Shown piece by piece: positions 1 through 7,935 of a stretch of DNA of 32,936 nt; positions within the stretch are counted from its first letter, which is position 1, and each line of letters opens with the position of its first letter. The DNA is from Synergistaceae bacterium OttesenSCG-928-I11. GTDB lineage: Bacteria > Synergistota > Synergistia > Synergistales > Synergistaceae. The notes under the pieces were generated by a model. The model saw only the letters and a program-made list of their open reading frames with translations. It was not told where the DNA came from and did not search any database. The stretch covers positions 1 to 32,936 of the forward strand of contig JAJDHV010000015.1 in the NCBI GenBank assembly GCA_030266365.1, read 5' to 3'. Made by a program: the position numbers and the translations under genes.

Positions 1-1062
1 CCGCATGCCCTTCGGGGTCAGGCGGGCGGATGTCTCGTCTTTGTCGAACAAATCGTTCGGGAATGTTTCGATATCTTTTTTGATCGCGTCCGTAAAATTT
101 TTCCCATATCGCTCGGAAAAATTTCTCCAGTCGATTCCGCGCGCCGTACGAAGCGCGAGAACGGCCGCCTGGCGTACCGCGGGCTCGCCCTCCAGGCGTT
201 CCTCGAAGGCGACCGCATTTCCACCCTGCGCCATCATGCGCGCGTAGTCGGCGAGCAGGGGCGCGTTGCGATACCGCACGCCGCCTTCGTACCCCCACGC
301 CCCCGGGCCGATGCCGATGTAATCGCCGTCAGCCCAGTAGTTCGCGTTATGTCGCGATTCGCGGCCCGGCGTGGCGAAGCTCGCCACCTCGTACTGGAAA
401 TAATTTTTTTTCGGCAGGTACCACTGCGCGTAGCGATACTGGTCATAGCCGTCCGGCAGGGTGAAATTTTTTTCGGCGAAGGGCGTCCCCTTTTCAACCG
501 TGAGCTGGTAGACCGAGATGTGCCCGGGGCGAATGGCGACCGCTTCGTGCAGCGAGCGCGCCCAGTTGCGTACGTTCGAGCCCGGCAGGCCGAACATCAG
601 GTCGAGCGAGACGGCAAACCCCGCGGCGCGAGCTGCAACCACCGCATCCACGGCCGTACGCGCGTCGTGCAACCGGCCCAAGAATTGCAACTCCGCGTCG
701 TCGAAGCTCTGCACGCCCAGGCTGACGCGTGTCACCCGCCAGTCCCGCCAGAGCATGAGCTGCTCGGCAGTGAGCGAGTTCGGGTTCGCCTCCACGGTCA
801 CCTCGGCGTCGTCCGAGAAAAAAAACGCGCCCTCGAGCAGATCGTGCAGCTTTCGCCACACATCGCCCGAGAGCACGGACGGGGTTCCCCCGCCGATGTA
901 CAACGTCTCTATTTTTTTTGCCCGCCGCCCCCGGACGACAAGCTCCCGCTCGACCGCCTCCAGAAACAACGCCTCGTCCCCATCGCGCATCGGCGCGCTC
1001 GAAAACGCGCAGTAGGGACATTTGCGCAGGCAGAAGGGGATGTGGAGGTAGACGGAGGTCAT
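1..1062 (-). CDS. hemW: HemW-like radical SAM protein (3' end cut by window start)
   Basis: Radical SAM protein of the HemW family, related to oxygen-independent coproporphyrinogen III oxidase and in characterised members a heme-binding chaperone. Seen: the product starts MTSVYLHIPFC and carries the CxxxCxxC iron-sulfur motif at Cys11, Cys15 and Cys18. A GGGTPS motif, a GLPG segment and an SRHNANYW motif (His238-Asn239) are typical of HemW. The ATG at 1062-1060 is preceded by GGAGG on the minus strand. About 354 codons are visible and the frame stays open to base 1; family members are near 380 residues, so a short C-terminal piece is missing. hemW commonly lies directly after lepA, but here a plus-strand ATPase gene separates them, so hemW probably needs its own promoter in 1063-1264. 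HemW is preferred over HemN because of the short start and the HNxYW motif. Confidence 0.93.
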   Translation of the reverse strand, partial: MTSVYLHIPFCLRKCPYCAFSSAPMRDGDEALFLEAVERELVVRGRRAKKIETLYIGGGTPSVLSGDVWRKLHDLLEGAFFFSDDAEVTVEANPNSLTAEQLMLWRDWRVTRVSLGVQSFDDAELQFLGRLHDARTAVDAVVAARAAGFAVSLDLMFGLPGSNVRNWARSLHEAVAIRPGHISVYQLTVEKGTPFAEKNFTLPDGYDQYRYAQWYLPKKNYFQYEVASFATPGRESRHNANYWADGDYIGIGPGAWGYEGGVRYRNAPLLADYARMMAQGGNAVAFEERLEGEPAVRQAAVLALRTARGIDWRNFSERYGKNFTDAIKKDIETFPNDLFDKDETSARLTPKGMR

Positions 1063-1221
1063 GGACCTCCACACAAGGCACCGTCGCTTCGAAACGATAT
1101 CGCACGCATATTCTTCTCCCCCTGTCCGTTTGTAAACACCATTATAAAATATTTCGCCGCAATAAAAACGATCGCACTCCCAAAATATGCAACAGCCCCT
1201 ACGCTGGACATTTCTCAAATT

Positions 1222-1256
1222 TCGGATAATATGGAATTACATTCCATATTATCCGA
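1222..1256. repeat. Perfect 16-bp inverted repeat upstream of the ATPase gene
   Basis: The left arm TCGGATAATATGGAAT at 1222-1237 and its exact reverse complement at 1241-1256 flank a 3-base spacer (TAC). The repeat lies in an AT-rich stretch and ends where the ribosome-binding site (GAGGTG) of the ATPase starting at 1265 begins. It could be a protein operator, an RNA hairpin that affects ribosome access, or the trace of an insertion event. No T-tract follows, so a terminator is unlikely. Confidence 0.9.
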
Positions 1257-1264
1257 GGTGCTGC

Positions 1265-2488
1265 ATGATCGAGCGAACGCTATCCGGCGTAATCGAAAAA
1301 ATTTCCAGGTCGTTTCCCGTTTTATTGTTGACCGGACCGAGACAGGTCGGCAAGACGACATTGCTCAAACACATCGCCGGGACGGGGCGTTCGTACGTCA
1401 CGCTCGACGACCTTGAGCAGCGCGCGCTCGCGCGGAACGACCCGGCGCTTTTTTTGCAGGCGCACCCGGCACCGCTCCTCATCGACGAGGTTCAATACGC
1501 GCCTTCGCTCTTTCCCTACATCAAGATCCACGTCGACCGCGGTGGAAACGCGGGCGACTTCTGGCTCACGGGCTCGCAAAAATTTCAGATCATGGCGGGC
1601 GTCACGGAGTCCCTGGCGGGGAGGGTAGCAATCGTCGACCTGCTCGGCCTCTCGGACAGGGAAACCCGCGGAGCGGCGCGCAGCTCCACGCCCTTTCTCC
1701 CCACGAGCGAGTGGGTGGGAAAGGCCAGAGCAACCGCCGGCGAACCTTCGCCACTGCCGCGTGTATTCGAAAAAATCTGGCGTGGTTCGTACCCAAAGAT
1801 CGTCGCCGATCCCGACACGCCATGGGATATTTTTTACCGCTCTTACCTGCAAACGTATATCGAACGCGACGTTAGGGACGTTTTGAGCGTCCGAAACGAC
1901 ATCGCGTTCTACAACTTCGTCCGCGCAACGGCGGCGCGGACCGCGCAGATGCTCAACTATGCAGCCCTCGCGCGCGACGTCGAGATCGACCTTAAAACTG
2001 CGAAATCCTGGCTCTCCGTGCTGCGCGCCTCCGGCCTGGTCGCCCTCGTGGAGCCATACCACAACAACGTGACGAAGCGCGTCGTCAAGACGCCCAAGCT
2101 GTATTTTCTCGACACGGGCCTCTGCTCCTACCTCACCGGCTGGAGCACGCCCGAGACGCTCGAGGCGGGGGCGATGAACGGAGCGATCTTCGAAACCTAC
2201 GTCTTCTGCGAGATTTTAAAGAGTTACTTGCACAACGGCGCGTATCCGTCGATCTATCACTACCGCGATTCGGACCAGAGCGAGATCGACCTGCTCATCG
2301 AGCGAGACGGCGCACTCTACCCGATCGAAATAAAAAAAACGGCGACGCCGTCGCTTAACGCAACGAAGCACTTCGCCGTCCTCAAACATTTAAAAAAAAC
2401 GATCGGACCGGGCGCGGTCGTCTGCTTGCGCGAGACGGACGTCCCCCTGTCGCGCGAGGTCGCTGCGATCCCGGTCGGATACCTGTAG
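1265..2488 (+). CDS. AAA ATPase with DUF4143 and PD-(D/E)XK-like C-terminus
   Basis: 407-residue ATPase of the AAA_14/DUF4143 family, which is widespread, patchy in distribution and mostly of unknown function. Seen: Walker A GPRQVGKT at residues 24-31, Walker B LLIDE ending at Asp74-Glu75, a sensor-like WLTGSQ segment, then a winged-helix-like DUF4143 region from about residue 185 (YIERDVRD, YFLDTGLCSYLTGW). Near the C-terminus EIDLLIE is followed by YPIEIKK, which fits a PD-(D/E)XK nuclease-like core. The ATG at 1265 is chosen because GAGGTG lies just upstream; an earlier in-frame start at 1187 would run through the 16-bp inverted repeat. The gene is convergent with lepA, with 7 bases between stop codons, and splits the usual lepA-hemW pair. 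A late arrival is inferred. A mobile-element, defence or toxin-antitoxin role is possible but unproven. Confidence 0.85.
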   Translation: MIERTLSGVIEKISRSFPVLLLTGPRQVGKTTLLKHIAGTGRSYVTLDDLEQRALARNDPALFLQAHPAPLLIDEVQYAPSLFPYIKIHVDRGGNAGDFWLTGSQKFQIMAGVTESLAGRVAIVDLLGLSDRETRGAARSSTPFLPTSEWVGKARATAGEPSPLPRVFEKIWRGSYPKIVADPDTPWDIFYRSYLQTYIERDVRDVLSVRNDIAFYNFVRATAARTAQMLNYAALARDVEIDLKTAKSWLSVLRASGLVALVEPYHNNVTKRVVKTPKLYFLDTGLCSYLTGWSTPETLEAGAMNGAIFETYVFCEILKSYLHNGAYPSIYHYRDSDQSEIDLLIERDGALYPIEIKKTATPSLNATKHFAVLKHLKKTIGPGAVVCLRETDVPLSREVAAIPVGYL

Positions 2489-2495
2489 CGCCCCG

Positions 2496-4310
2496 CTACT
2501 TCTCCTCCCCCGACACGTCCATGAAGGCCATGAAGGCCTCCTGCGGGATGGCGACGCGGCCGACCTGTTTCATGCGCTTCTTGCCCTCCTTCTGTTTCTC
2601 GAGCAGTTTGCGCTTTCTCGTGATGTCGCCGCCGTAGCACTTGGCGAGGACATCCTTGCGGAGGGCCTTGACGTTCATGCGAACGACGACCTTCTTGCCG
2701 ATGGCGGCCTGGATGGGGACCTCGAAGAGCTGGCGCGGGATGAGCTCTTTCAATTTCGCCGCGACCGCGTGCCCCCTGTGATAGGCGGCATCTCGGTGGC
2801 AGATGAAGCTGAACGCGTCGACCGGCTCCTCCTGAATCAGAATGTCGACCTTGACGAGGTCGGAGACGCGGTAGCCGGTGTGCTCGTAGTCGAGGGACGC
2901 GTATCCGCGCGTCGACGACTTGAGCCGGTCGTGAAAATCGAGAATAAACTCCGCCAGCGGCAGGTCGTAGACGAGGCGCACGCGCTCCGGCGTCAGGTAG
3001 TCCATGCTGACGTAGACGCCGCGCTTCTCCTGACAGAGCTGCATGCAGGCGCCGACGTAGGCCTCCGGGAGGAAGACCGTCGCGCGGATGTACGGCTCCA
3101 GCACTTCCTCTTGCCGCACGACGTCGGAGGGGAAGTCCGACGGGCGGCGCGCCTCGATCATCGTGCCGTCCGTGAGCTTGATCTGGTAGACGACGTTCGG
3201 CGCGGTCGCCACGAGCTCGACGCCGAACTCGCGCCACAATCGTTCCTTGGCGATCTCCATGTGGAGCAGTCCCAGAAATCCGCAGCGGAAGCCGAAGCCG
3301 AGCGCGGCGGAACTCTCCGGCTCGAACGTGATGGCCGAGTCGTTGATCTGCAATTTTTCGAGCGCCTCGCGCAGCGCGTTGATCTCTTCCCTTTCGATCG
3401 GATAGAAACCGCAGAAGACGACGGGCTTGACCTTGCGGTAGCCGGGCAGCGGAGATGGCGTCGGGTTCTTCGCGTCCGTGATCGTGTCGCCGACGTTCGC
3501 GTCGGTGAGGGACTTGATGCCCGCGACGATGTACCCGACCTCGCCGGGGCCGAGGCGCTCGACGGCCTGCATTCCGGGCGAGAAGACCCCCACTTCCTCC
3601 ACTTCGTAAGCATCGCCGGTCGCCATAAACTTGATCTGACGCTTCGCCGTCAGTTCGCCGTCGACGACGCGGACGTAGCTGATGACGCCCTTGTAGTTGT
3701 CGTAGACCGAGTCGAAGATAAGCGCCGCGAGCGGAGCCGCCGCGTCGCCCTCCGGCGGGCGAATGTCCGAGACGATGCGCTCCAGAATCTCCGGCACGCC
3801 GGTGCCGTCCTTCGCGCTCGCCAATATCGCGTTCGACGCGTCGAGACCGATGACCTCTTCGATCTCCTGCATGATGCGCTCCGGTTGTGCCGACGGCAGG
3901 TCGATCTTGTTGAACACGGGGATGAGGTCCAGGTTCTGCTCGACGGCGAGATAGGCGTTTGCCACGGTCTGCGCCTCGACCCCCTGTGCCGCATCGACGA
4001 CAAGAATGGCCCCCTCGCAGGCGGCGAGGCTGCGCGAGACCTCGTAGTTGAAGTCAACGTGTCCCGGCGTGTCGATCAGGTTCAAAATGTACTCCTGCCC
4101 ATCCTTCGCCCGGTAGTTCATGCGCACGGGGACGAGTTTGATCGTGATCCCCCGCTCGCGTTCGAGCTCGAGCATGTCGAGGAGCTGCGACTTCATGTTG
4201 CGGCTCTCGACCGTGTTCGTCGTCTCGATCAGACGGTCCGCCAGCGTCGACTTGCCGTGGTCGACGTGGGCGATGATGCTGAAATTCCGAATTTTTTTCA
4301 TTGCACTCAT
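2496..4310 (-). CDS. lepA: Elongation factor 4 (LepA) GTPase
   Basis: Ribosome-associated translational GTPase, 604 residues, the normal family length. Seen: the G1 loop AHVDHGKST at residues 14-22, switch/G3 DTPGHVD around 80-86, and NKID at 134-137. Later domains include the LepA-type FCGFYPIE and [14 protein letters not shown] segments. The C-terminal region has [25 protein letters not shown] split over the LepA-specific tail. LepA back-translocates or remodels stalled ribosomes in characterised bacteria. The start ATG at 4310-4308 has GAGGTG five bases upstream; a second ATG three codons later is less well placed. Transcription runs toward hemW, but the opposite-strand ATPase gene lies between them. 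Confidence 0.98.
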   Translation of the reverse strand: MSAMKKIRNFSIIAHVDHGKSTLADRLIETTNTVESRNMKSQLLDMLELERERGITIKLVPVRMNYRAKDGQEYILNLIDTPGHVDFNYEVSRSLAACEGAILVVDAAQGVEAQTVANAYLAVEQNLDLIPVFNKIDLPSAQPERIMQEIEEVIGLDASNAILASAKDGTGVPEILERIVSDIRPPEGDAAAPLAALIFDSVYDNYKGVISYVRVVDGELTAKRQIKFMATGDAYEVEEVGVFSPGMQAVERLGPGEVGYIVAGIKSLTDANVGDTITDAKNPTPSPLPGYRKVKPVVFCGFYPIEREEINALREALEKLQINDSAITFEPESSAALGFGFRCGFLGLLHMEIAKERLWREFGVELVATAPNVVYQIKLTDGTMIEARRPSDFPSDVVRQEEVLEPYIRATVFLPEAYVGACMQLCQEKRGVYVSMDYLTPERVRLVYDLPLAEFILDFHDRLKSSTRGYASLDYEHTGYRVSDLVKVDILIQEEPVDAFSFICHRDAAYHRGHAVAAKLKELIPRQLFEVPIQAAIGKKVVVRMNVKALRKDVLAKCYGGDITRKRKLLEKQKEGKKRMKQVGRVAIPQEAFMAFMDVSGEEK

Positions 4311-4364
4311 GACGCACCTCGTTAAACGGACGACGCGCGATGGCGATGGCGTCCGACGAGATAT

Positions 4365-4393
4365 TTTATCCGATCGGGAAATAAATGTACAAT
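4365..4393 (+). promoter_or_regulatory. Possible promoter for the propeptide-like gene and protease
   Basis: TTTATC at 4365-4370 and TACAAT at 4388-4393 are 17 bases apart. The -10 is good and the -35 matches only half of the consensus. The position suits the gene starting at 4451, with a leader of about 50 bases. Confidence 0.35.
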
Positions 4394-4450
4394 CCGCTTC
4401 CCGTTGATGTTAAAATTCGATCGCGAACATTTCGCGAGGAGGTGTGAAGG

Positions 4451-4801
4451 ATGAAAAATATTTTTTTGTTTGCAGCCATGATCGTCGTCTGCCTGACGTT
4501 GACGGGCGGAACTCCCGGTTTTTCGGCGGATCGGGTGGAGGGCGAGCTGTTGTTGACCGTCGCACCGCCGACCGACGCCGGACTCGACCGCGACGACTAT
4601 CTCGCGGACATTGCGCGCCTCGCTGACGCCGCCGTCGTCAAGGTGTACGACGCGCTGTCGCTGACGCCGGACGACCCGCTCCTGCTTCTGATCCGCTCGG
4701 AGACACTGAGCACAGACGAGATGGCGGCACGGCTCGACGAAGACGAACGCGTTCTCTCCGCGACGCCGAACGAGATCGTGCGAATCCGCAAAGCAAACTG
4801 A
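4451..4801 (+). CDS. Free-standing subtilase-propeptide-like (I9-type) secreted protein
   Basis: 116-residue protein with a signal peptide (residues 1 to about 26, hydrophobic core then GFSA). The rest aligns by eye with the propeptide of the S8 protease encoded immediately downstream: both have a GE-L-V start, ALS in the middle, LIRSE followed by ST, then D-VL-A-PN-I-R near the end. This protein stops where the mature protease domain would begin. In the I9 family such domains act as intramolecular chaperone and inhibitor of their protease; free-standing versions inhibit in trans in some organisms. Here that role is inferred. AGGAGG lies 8 bases before the ATG, and the stop at 4799-4801 is 17 bases before the protease start, so the two are probably co-translated from one mRNA. 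No catalytic residues are present. It could instead be a decayed duplicate, but the frame and signal peptide are intact. Confidence 0.75.
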   Translation: MKNIFLFAAMIVVCLTLTGGTPGFSADRVEGELLLTVAPPTDAGLDRDDYLADIARLADAAVVKVYDALSLTPDDPLLLLIRSETLSTDEMAARLDEDERVLSATPNEIVRIRKAN

Positions 4802-4818
4802 CCTCCGGGAGGATCATA

Positions 4819-6588
4819 TTGAACATGAAAAAAATTTCGATAAAAAGCCTGCTCCTGCTCTTCGTTTTTTCACTCGTCATCGCATCGCCCGCGTTCGCAG
4901 AGACGGGCCAGTACGTCCCTGGCGAGGCGCTCGTCGTGATCGCGGACCCTGTTGCGGCCCGAAGCGCACGCTCGGCGGAGGACCGTGCGGCGGCACTCGC
5001 CGTATCCGTTCGGGCGCAGGCGGACACGACCTATACCGCCCTCTCCGAGGCGGGCGGCAACGTTTTCGCCCTCATACGCTCCGAGTCGCAGAGCACGGAG
5101 GCGTTGATCGAGGCGCTGAAAAACGACCCCGACGTCCTCGCCGCAAGCCCGAACTGGATCATCCGCGCGCATGCCGCGCCGAACGACCCCAATTACCTGG
5201 ACGGCAAGCTGTGGGGGATGACGCGCATCGGCGCGGAAGCGGCCTGGGACATCACGTCAGGCGATGAGACCGTCTACGTCGCGGTTCTGGACACGGGCAT
5301 CCAGGGCGACCATGAGGACCTCGCCGCGAACGTCGATCTGACACTCGCACGCAACTTCGCAACAAGCGACCCCGCCAAATCGCGCGACGTCGCGGACGGA
5401 GACGGGCACGGCACACATGTATCCGGGACGATCGGTGCGGTCGGGAACAATGCCAAAGGGGTCGTGGGCGTCAACTGGCGCGTCAAACTCATCCCATTGA
5501 AAGTCCTGGGCGACGATGGAAGCGGAAACACCAGCATGTTGCTCTCCGCAGTCAACTATATCGTCGAGCTTCTGCAAAAGGACGGAAATATGAAGATCGC
5601 GGCGGTAAACTTCTCAGGGGGCGGATATCGCAACACCACGCCCGCCAACATTCAAAACAGCGCGGACTGGATCGCGTTCAAGGCGCTCGACTCGCTGAAC
5701 CGCACGGTCATCGTCTTCGCGGCGGGGAACGAGAGTGCCGAAGCCGACGCCCCCCTCACCGCAAACGCGCACGACAGCAAGGGCAACGTCGTCGGCACGC
5801 CGGGCCAGTACAATTACCCGACCGCCTACACTGGGATCGACAATATGATCGTCGTCGGCGCGATCAACCGCGGCGACATTGCAGCGACCTTCACGAACTG
5901 GAGCGGCAGGTCGGTCCACCTCGTCGCCCCCGGCGTCGACATTTACAGCACAACCAAGGAGGGCACCTACATCAGCGAATCCGGCACCTCGATGGCGGCT
6001 CCGCACGTCTCCGGCGCGGTGGCCCTCCTCGCGGCGCAACACCCGGAGTGGAAGGCCCACCAGATCAAAGCCCGCCTCCTGGGGACCGCCGATACGAGCG
6101 TGAACCCGATTTTCGCGACGTCCATCGAGCCACAGTTCGTGCCGGACAGAACCGTCTCCGCGTATGGGCTGCTTCGGATCGACCGGGCGCTCGACACATC
6201 GGTCGCCACGCGCGACGTTCGCGCGACGCAGGCCCGCCTCTCCGTGCCCTCGACCAAGATGCGGGTCGACGAGACGAAGACCGTCACGGCGACGATCCTG
6301 CCGTATAACACGACAAACAAAAATGTGACGTGGAGCAGCTCGGACAACGCAATCGTGACAGTCGACAACCGCGGCGTCATCCGCGCCATCTCGAAGGGAA
6401 CGGCAACGATCACGGCGACGGCGGTGGATGGGAGCGGCGCAATCGGCTCGATCACCATCGAAGCGACCAGCCTCTGGGACGACATCACGGGCGGAGGCGG
6501 TGGCGGTTGCAGCGCGCTCACGGGCGTATTGCCGCTCGTCGCCGCTGCGGCCTTCCTCGCGACGCGGAGACGCGTCCGCGCGAAATAA
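4819..6588 (+). CDS. Secreted S8 subtilisin-like protease with Ig-like domain and C-terminal sorting signal
   Basis: 589-residue secreted serine protease. Order: signal peptide (1 to about 27, PAFA end); I9-like propeptide (about 30-118); catalytic domain with Asp158 in AVLDTG, His197 in DGHGTHVSG, oxyanion Asn304 in AAGNES and Ser391 in SGTSMAAPHVSG; a bacterial Ig-like group 2 domain (about 470-550); and a sorting tail with six glycines, Cys564, a hydrophobic helix and RRR. All triad residues are present. The tail matches the Synergist-type C-terminal signal, so cell-surface anchoring or processing at the Cys is inferred. The start is either TTG at 4819 (GGGAGG six bases upstream) or ATG at 4825 (spacing twelve); the TTG is better spaced. 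The gene follows the propeptide-like gene and ends at a strong terminator (6627-6664). Substrate is unknown; peptide scavenging would suit an amino-acid fermenter. Confidence 0.95.
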   Translation: MNMKKISIKSLLLLFVFSLVIASPAFAETGQYVPGEALVVIADPVAARSARSAEDRAAALAVSVRAQADTTYTALSEAGGNVFALIRSESQSTEALIEALKNDPDVLAASPNWIIRAHAAPNDPNYLDGKLWGMTRIGAEAAWDITSGDETVYVAVLDTGIQGDHEDLAANVDLTLARNFATSDPAKSRDVADGDGHGTHVSGTIGAVGNNAKGVVGVNWRVKLIPLKVLGDDGSGNTSMLLSAVNYIVELLQKDGNMKIAAVNFSGGGYRNTTPANIQNSADWIAFKALDSLNRTVIVFAAGNESAEADAPLTANAHDSKGNVVGTPGQYNYPTAYTGIDNMIVVGAINRGDIAATFTNWSGRSVHLVAPGVDIYSTTKEGTYISESGTSMAAPHVSGAVALLAAQHPEWKAHQIKARLLGTADTSVNPIFATSIEPQFVPDRTVSAYGLLRIDRALDTSVATRDVRATQARLSVPSTKMRVDETKTVTATILPYNTTNKNVTWSSSDNAIVTVDNRGVIRAISKGTATITATAVDGSGAIGSITIEATSLWDDITGGGGGGCSALTGVLPLVAAAAFLATRRRVRAK

Positions 6589-6626
6589 GCGACCCACCTG
6601 AAGAACGAAAAAATTTTCGCGACAAG

Positions 6627-6664
6627 GCCCACGAAGGCGATATACCGCCTTCGTGGGCTTTTTT
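6627..6664 (+). terminator. Rho-independent terminator after the S8 protease gene
   Basis: A perfect 13-bp stem (GCCCACGAAGGCG at 6627-6639 with its complement at 6646-6658) and a six-base loop are followed directly by TTTTTT. It lies 38 bases after the protease stop codon. Confidence 0.95.
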
Positions 6665-6704
6665 GTGCGTGTGTACGAATGTGCAATGTCGCGTATCACG
6701 AGTC

Positions 6705-6713
6705 TGCTATAAT
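6705..6713 (+). promoter_or_regulatory. Extended -10 promoter for the pseudopilin gene
   Basis: TG at 6705-6706, one base, then a perfect TATAAT at 6708-6713. No good -35 is visible, as is usual for extended -10 promoters. It sits after the protease terminator and about 80 bases before the TTG start at 6795. Confidence 0.6.
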
Positions 6714-6794
6714 AGAATCCGCAATTTATCGTGTCCATGGACGCGAAACGGCATATACTATTTGCGGCGTTCATCGCCGGGGAGGCATCGGGAT

Positions 6795-7244
6795 TTGAAA
6801 AACTTGCAAAAAATCGGAACCGTAAAACGCAGCGGCTTCACCCTCGTCGAGATCATGGTCGTCGTCGTCATCATCGGCATGCTCGCGGCCCTCGTGGGCC
6901 CGCGGCTGATGGGGCAGTCCGACGAGGCGAAGATCAAGACGACGCGGGTCCAGATCAAGAACCTCGAACAGACGCTCGAGCTCTTCCACCTCAACAACGG
7001 GTTCTTCCCCACGACCGACCAGGGGCTGATCGCACTGATCGAAAAACCGACCATGCCCCCCGAGCCGCGCAACTATCCGAGCGGCGGCTACCTCAATTCG
7101 AAATCCGTTCCCAAGGACGCCTGGGGGAACGATTTCATCTACCTCTGTCCCGGCGACCAGGGCGACTACGACATCATCTCATACGGCAGGGACGGCCGCG
7201 AGGGCGGAGAGGGCGTAAACGCGGATATCTCGAACTGGGATTGA
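6795..7244 (+). CDS. gspG: Type II secretion major pseudopilin-like protein (GspG family)
   Basis: 149-residue prepilin-like protein. Seen: a short basic leader ending RSG, then FTLVEIM, so prepilin peptidase would cut between Gly14 and Phe15, leaving the +5 Glu (Glu19). A hydrophobic helix follows (VVVVIIGMLAALVGP). The C-terminal part has the GspG-type pattern DAWGND, a DIISYGRDG segment, EGGEG and NADISNW, which in GspG includes calcium ligands. GspG forms the periplasmic pseudopilus of type II secretion. No other secretion gene is in this window, so the partner genes must be elsewhere or this is a related type IV filament subunit. The start is taken as TTG at 6795, with GGGGAGG nine bases upstream; no in-frame ATG gives a sensible leader. 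The deaminase-like gene follows after 51 bases, probably on the same transcript. Confidence 0.88.
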   Translation: MKNLQKIGTVKRSGFTLVEIMVVVVIIGMLAALVGPRLMGQSDEAKIKTTRVQIKNLEQTLELFHLNNGFFPTTDQGLIALIEKPTMPPEPRNYPSGGYLNSKSVPKDAWGNDFIYLCPGDQGDYDIISYGRDGREGGEGVNADISNWD

Positions 7245-7295
7245 CGCGACGGATCCGAAATCCGAGAACCCGCCAAACCGGAAGGAGTCTGACAC

Positions 7296-7856
7296 ATGCA
7301 CGATTCGGAAAAGCTGCAGAAGATGCTGGAGATCATACGGGATGAAATCCTCCCGCTCACGGAAAACGAGGTCTCGAGGGGCAACAATGTCTTCGGCGGC
7401 GCAATCCTCCGCACCGACACGCTCACGTCCGTCATGGTGGGCTCCGACAACCGCGTCGAGAACCCCCTCTTCCACGGGGAGATCGACACGCTGAACCGCT
7501 TCTTCAAGCTCCCGGTCCGCCCAGACCCGGGCGAACTGATCTTCCTCGCGACGCATGACCCCTGCCCCATGTGCGCGGCGGCGATCGCTGTCGCGGGCTT
7601 CAAAGAATTGTGGGTGCTCTTCGGCTACAAAGACATCGCGGAGACGTTCGGCCTGCAAACCGACGCAGAAATATACCGCGAGGTCTTCGGTGTCGAGGGG
7701 GCACGCCCCGAGAACGCGTTCTTCACGAAACACAGCCTCAAAAAAGCCGTCGCCACGTCCCCGGACAAGGAGGCGCTGGGAGAGATTCTGGACGAGATCG
7801 AAAAACGCTACGAGTCGCTGGACGTAAAAGACACGTCCGAAGAACACGCCGACTGA
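7296..7856 (+). CDS. Cytidine/deoxycytidylate deaminase-fold zinc protein
   Basis: 186-residue protein with the zinc site of the cytidine deaminase superfamily. His60 and Glu62 in FHGEIDTL would be the zinc ligand and proton shuttle, and Cys90 and Cys93 in DPCPMCAAAI the other ligands. An FGGAI strand precedes the HxE motif, as in purine/tRNA adenosine deaminases and related nucleoside deaminases. The substrate cannot be told from sequence: a base, nucleoside or modified pterin-like ring are all possible. The C-terminal 60 residues are charged and helical and are not a domain I recognise. The ATG has GAAGGAG eight bases upstream. The gene follows gspG closely and ends at the stem-loop at 7878-7924; a functional link with the pilin is not implied. 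Confidence 0.85.
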   Translation: MHDSEKLQKMLEIIRDEILPLTENEVSRGNNVFGGAILRTDTLTSVMVGSDNRVENPLFHGEIDTLNRFFKLPVRPDPGELIFLATHDPCPMCAAAIAVAGFKELWVLFGYKDIAETFGLQTDAEIYREVFGVEGARPENAFFTKHSLKKAVATSPDKEALGEILDEIEKRYESLDVKDTSEEHAD

Positions 7857-7877
7857 CGAACAAATATCGAAACGACG

Positions 7878-7924
7878 AAAAAGCGGGTGGGGTGCCGATC
7901 GAATCGGCGCCCCACCCGCTTTTT
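7878..7924. terminator. Bidirectional terminator between convergent genes
   Basis: A 17-bp stem with one G-U pair (arms 7883-7899 and 7903-7919), a three-base loop, an A-run on the left and a T-run on the right. It can end transcription of the deaminase-like gene on plus and of the 322-codon gene on minus. Confidence 0.93.
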
Positions 7925-7935
7925 CGTCGCGAGCG

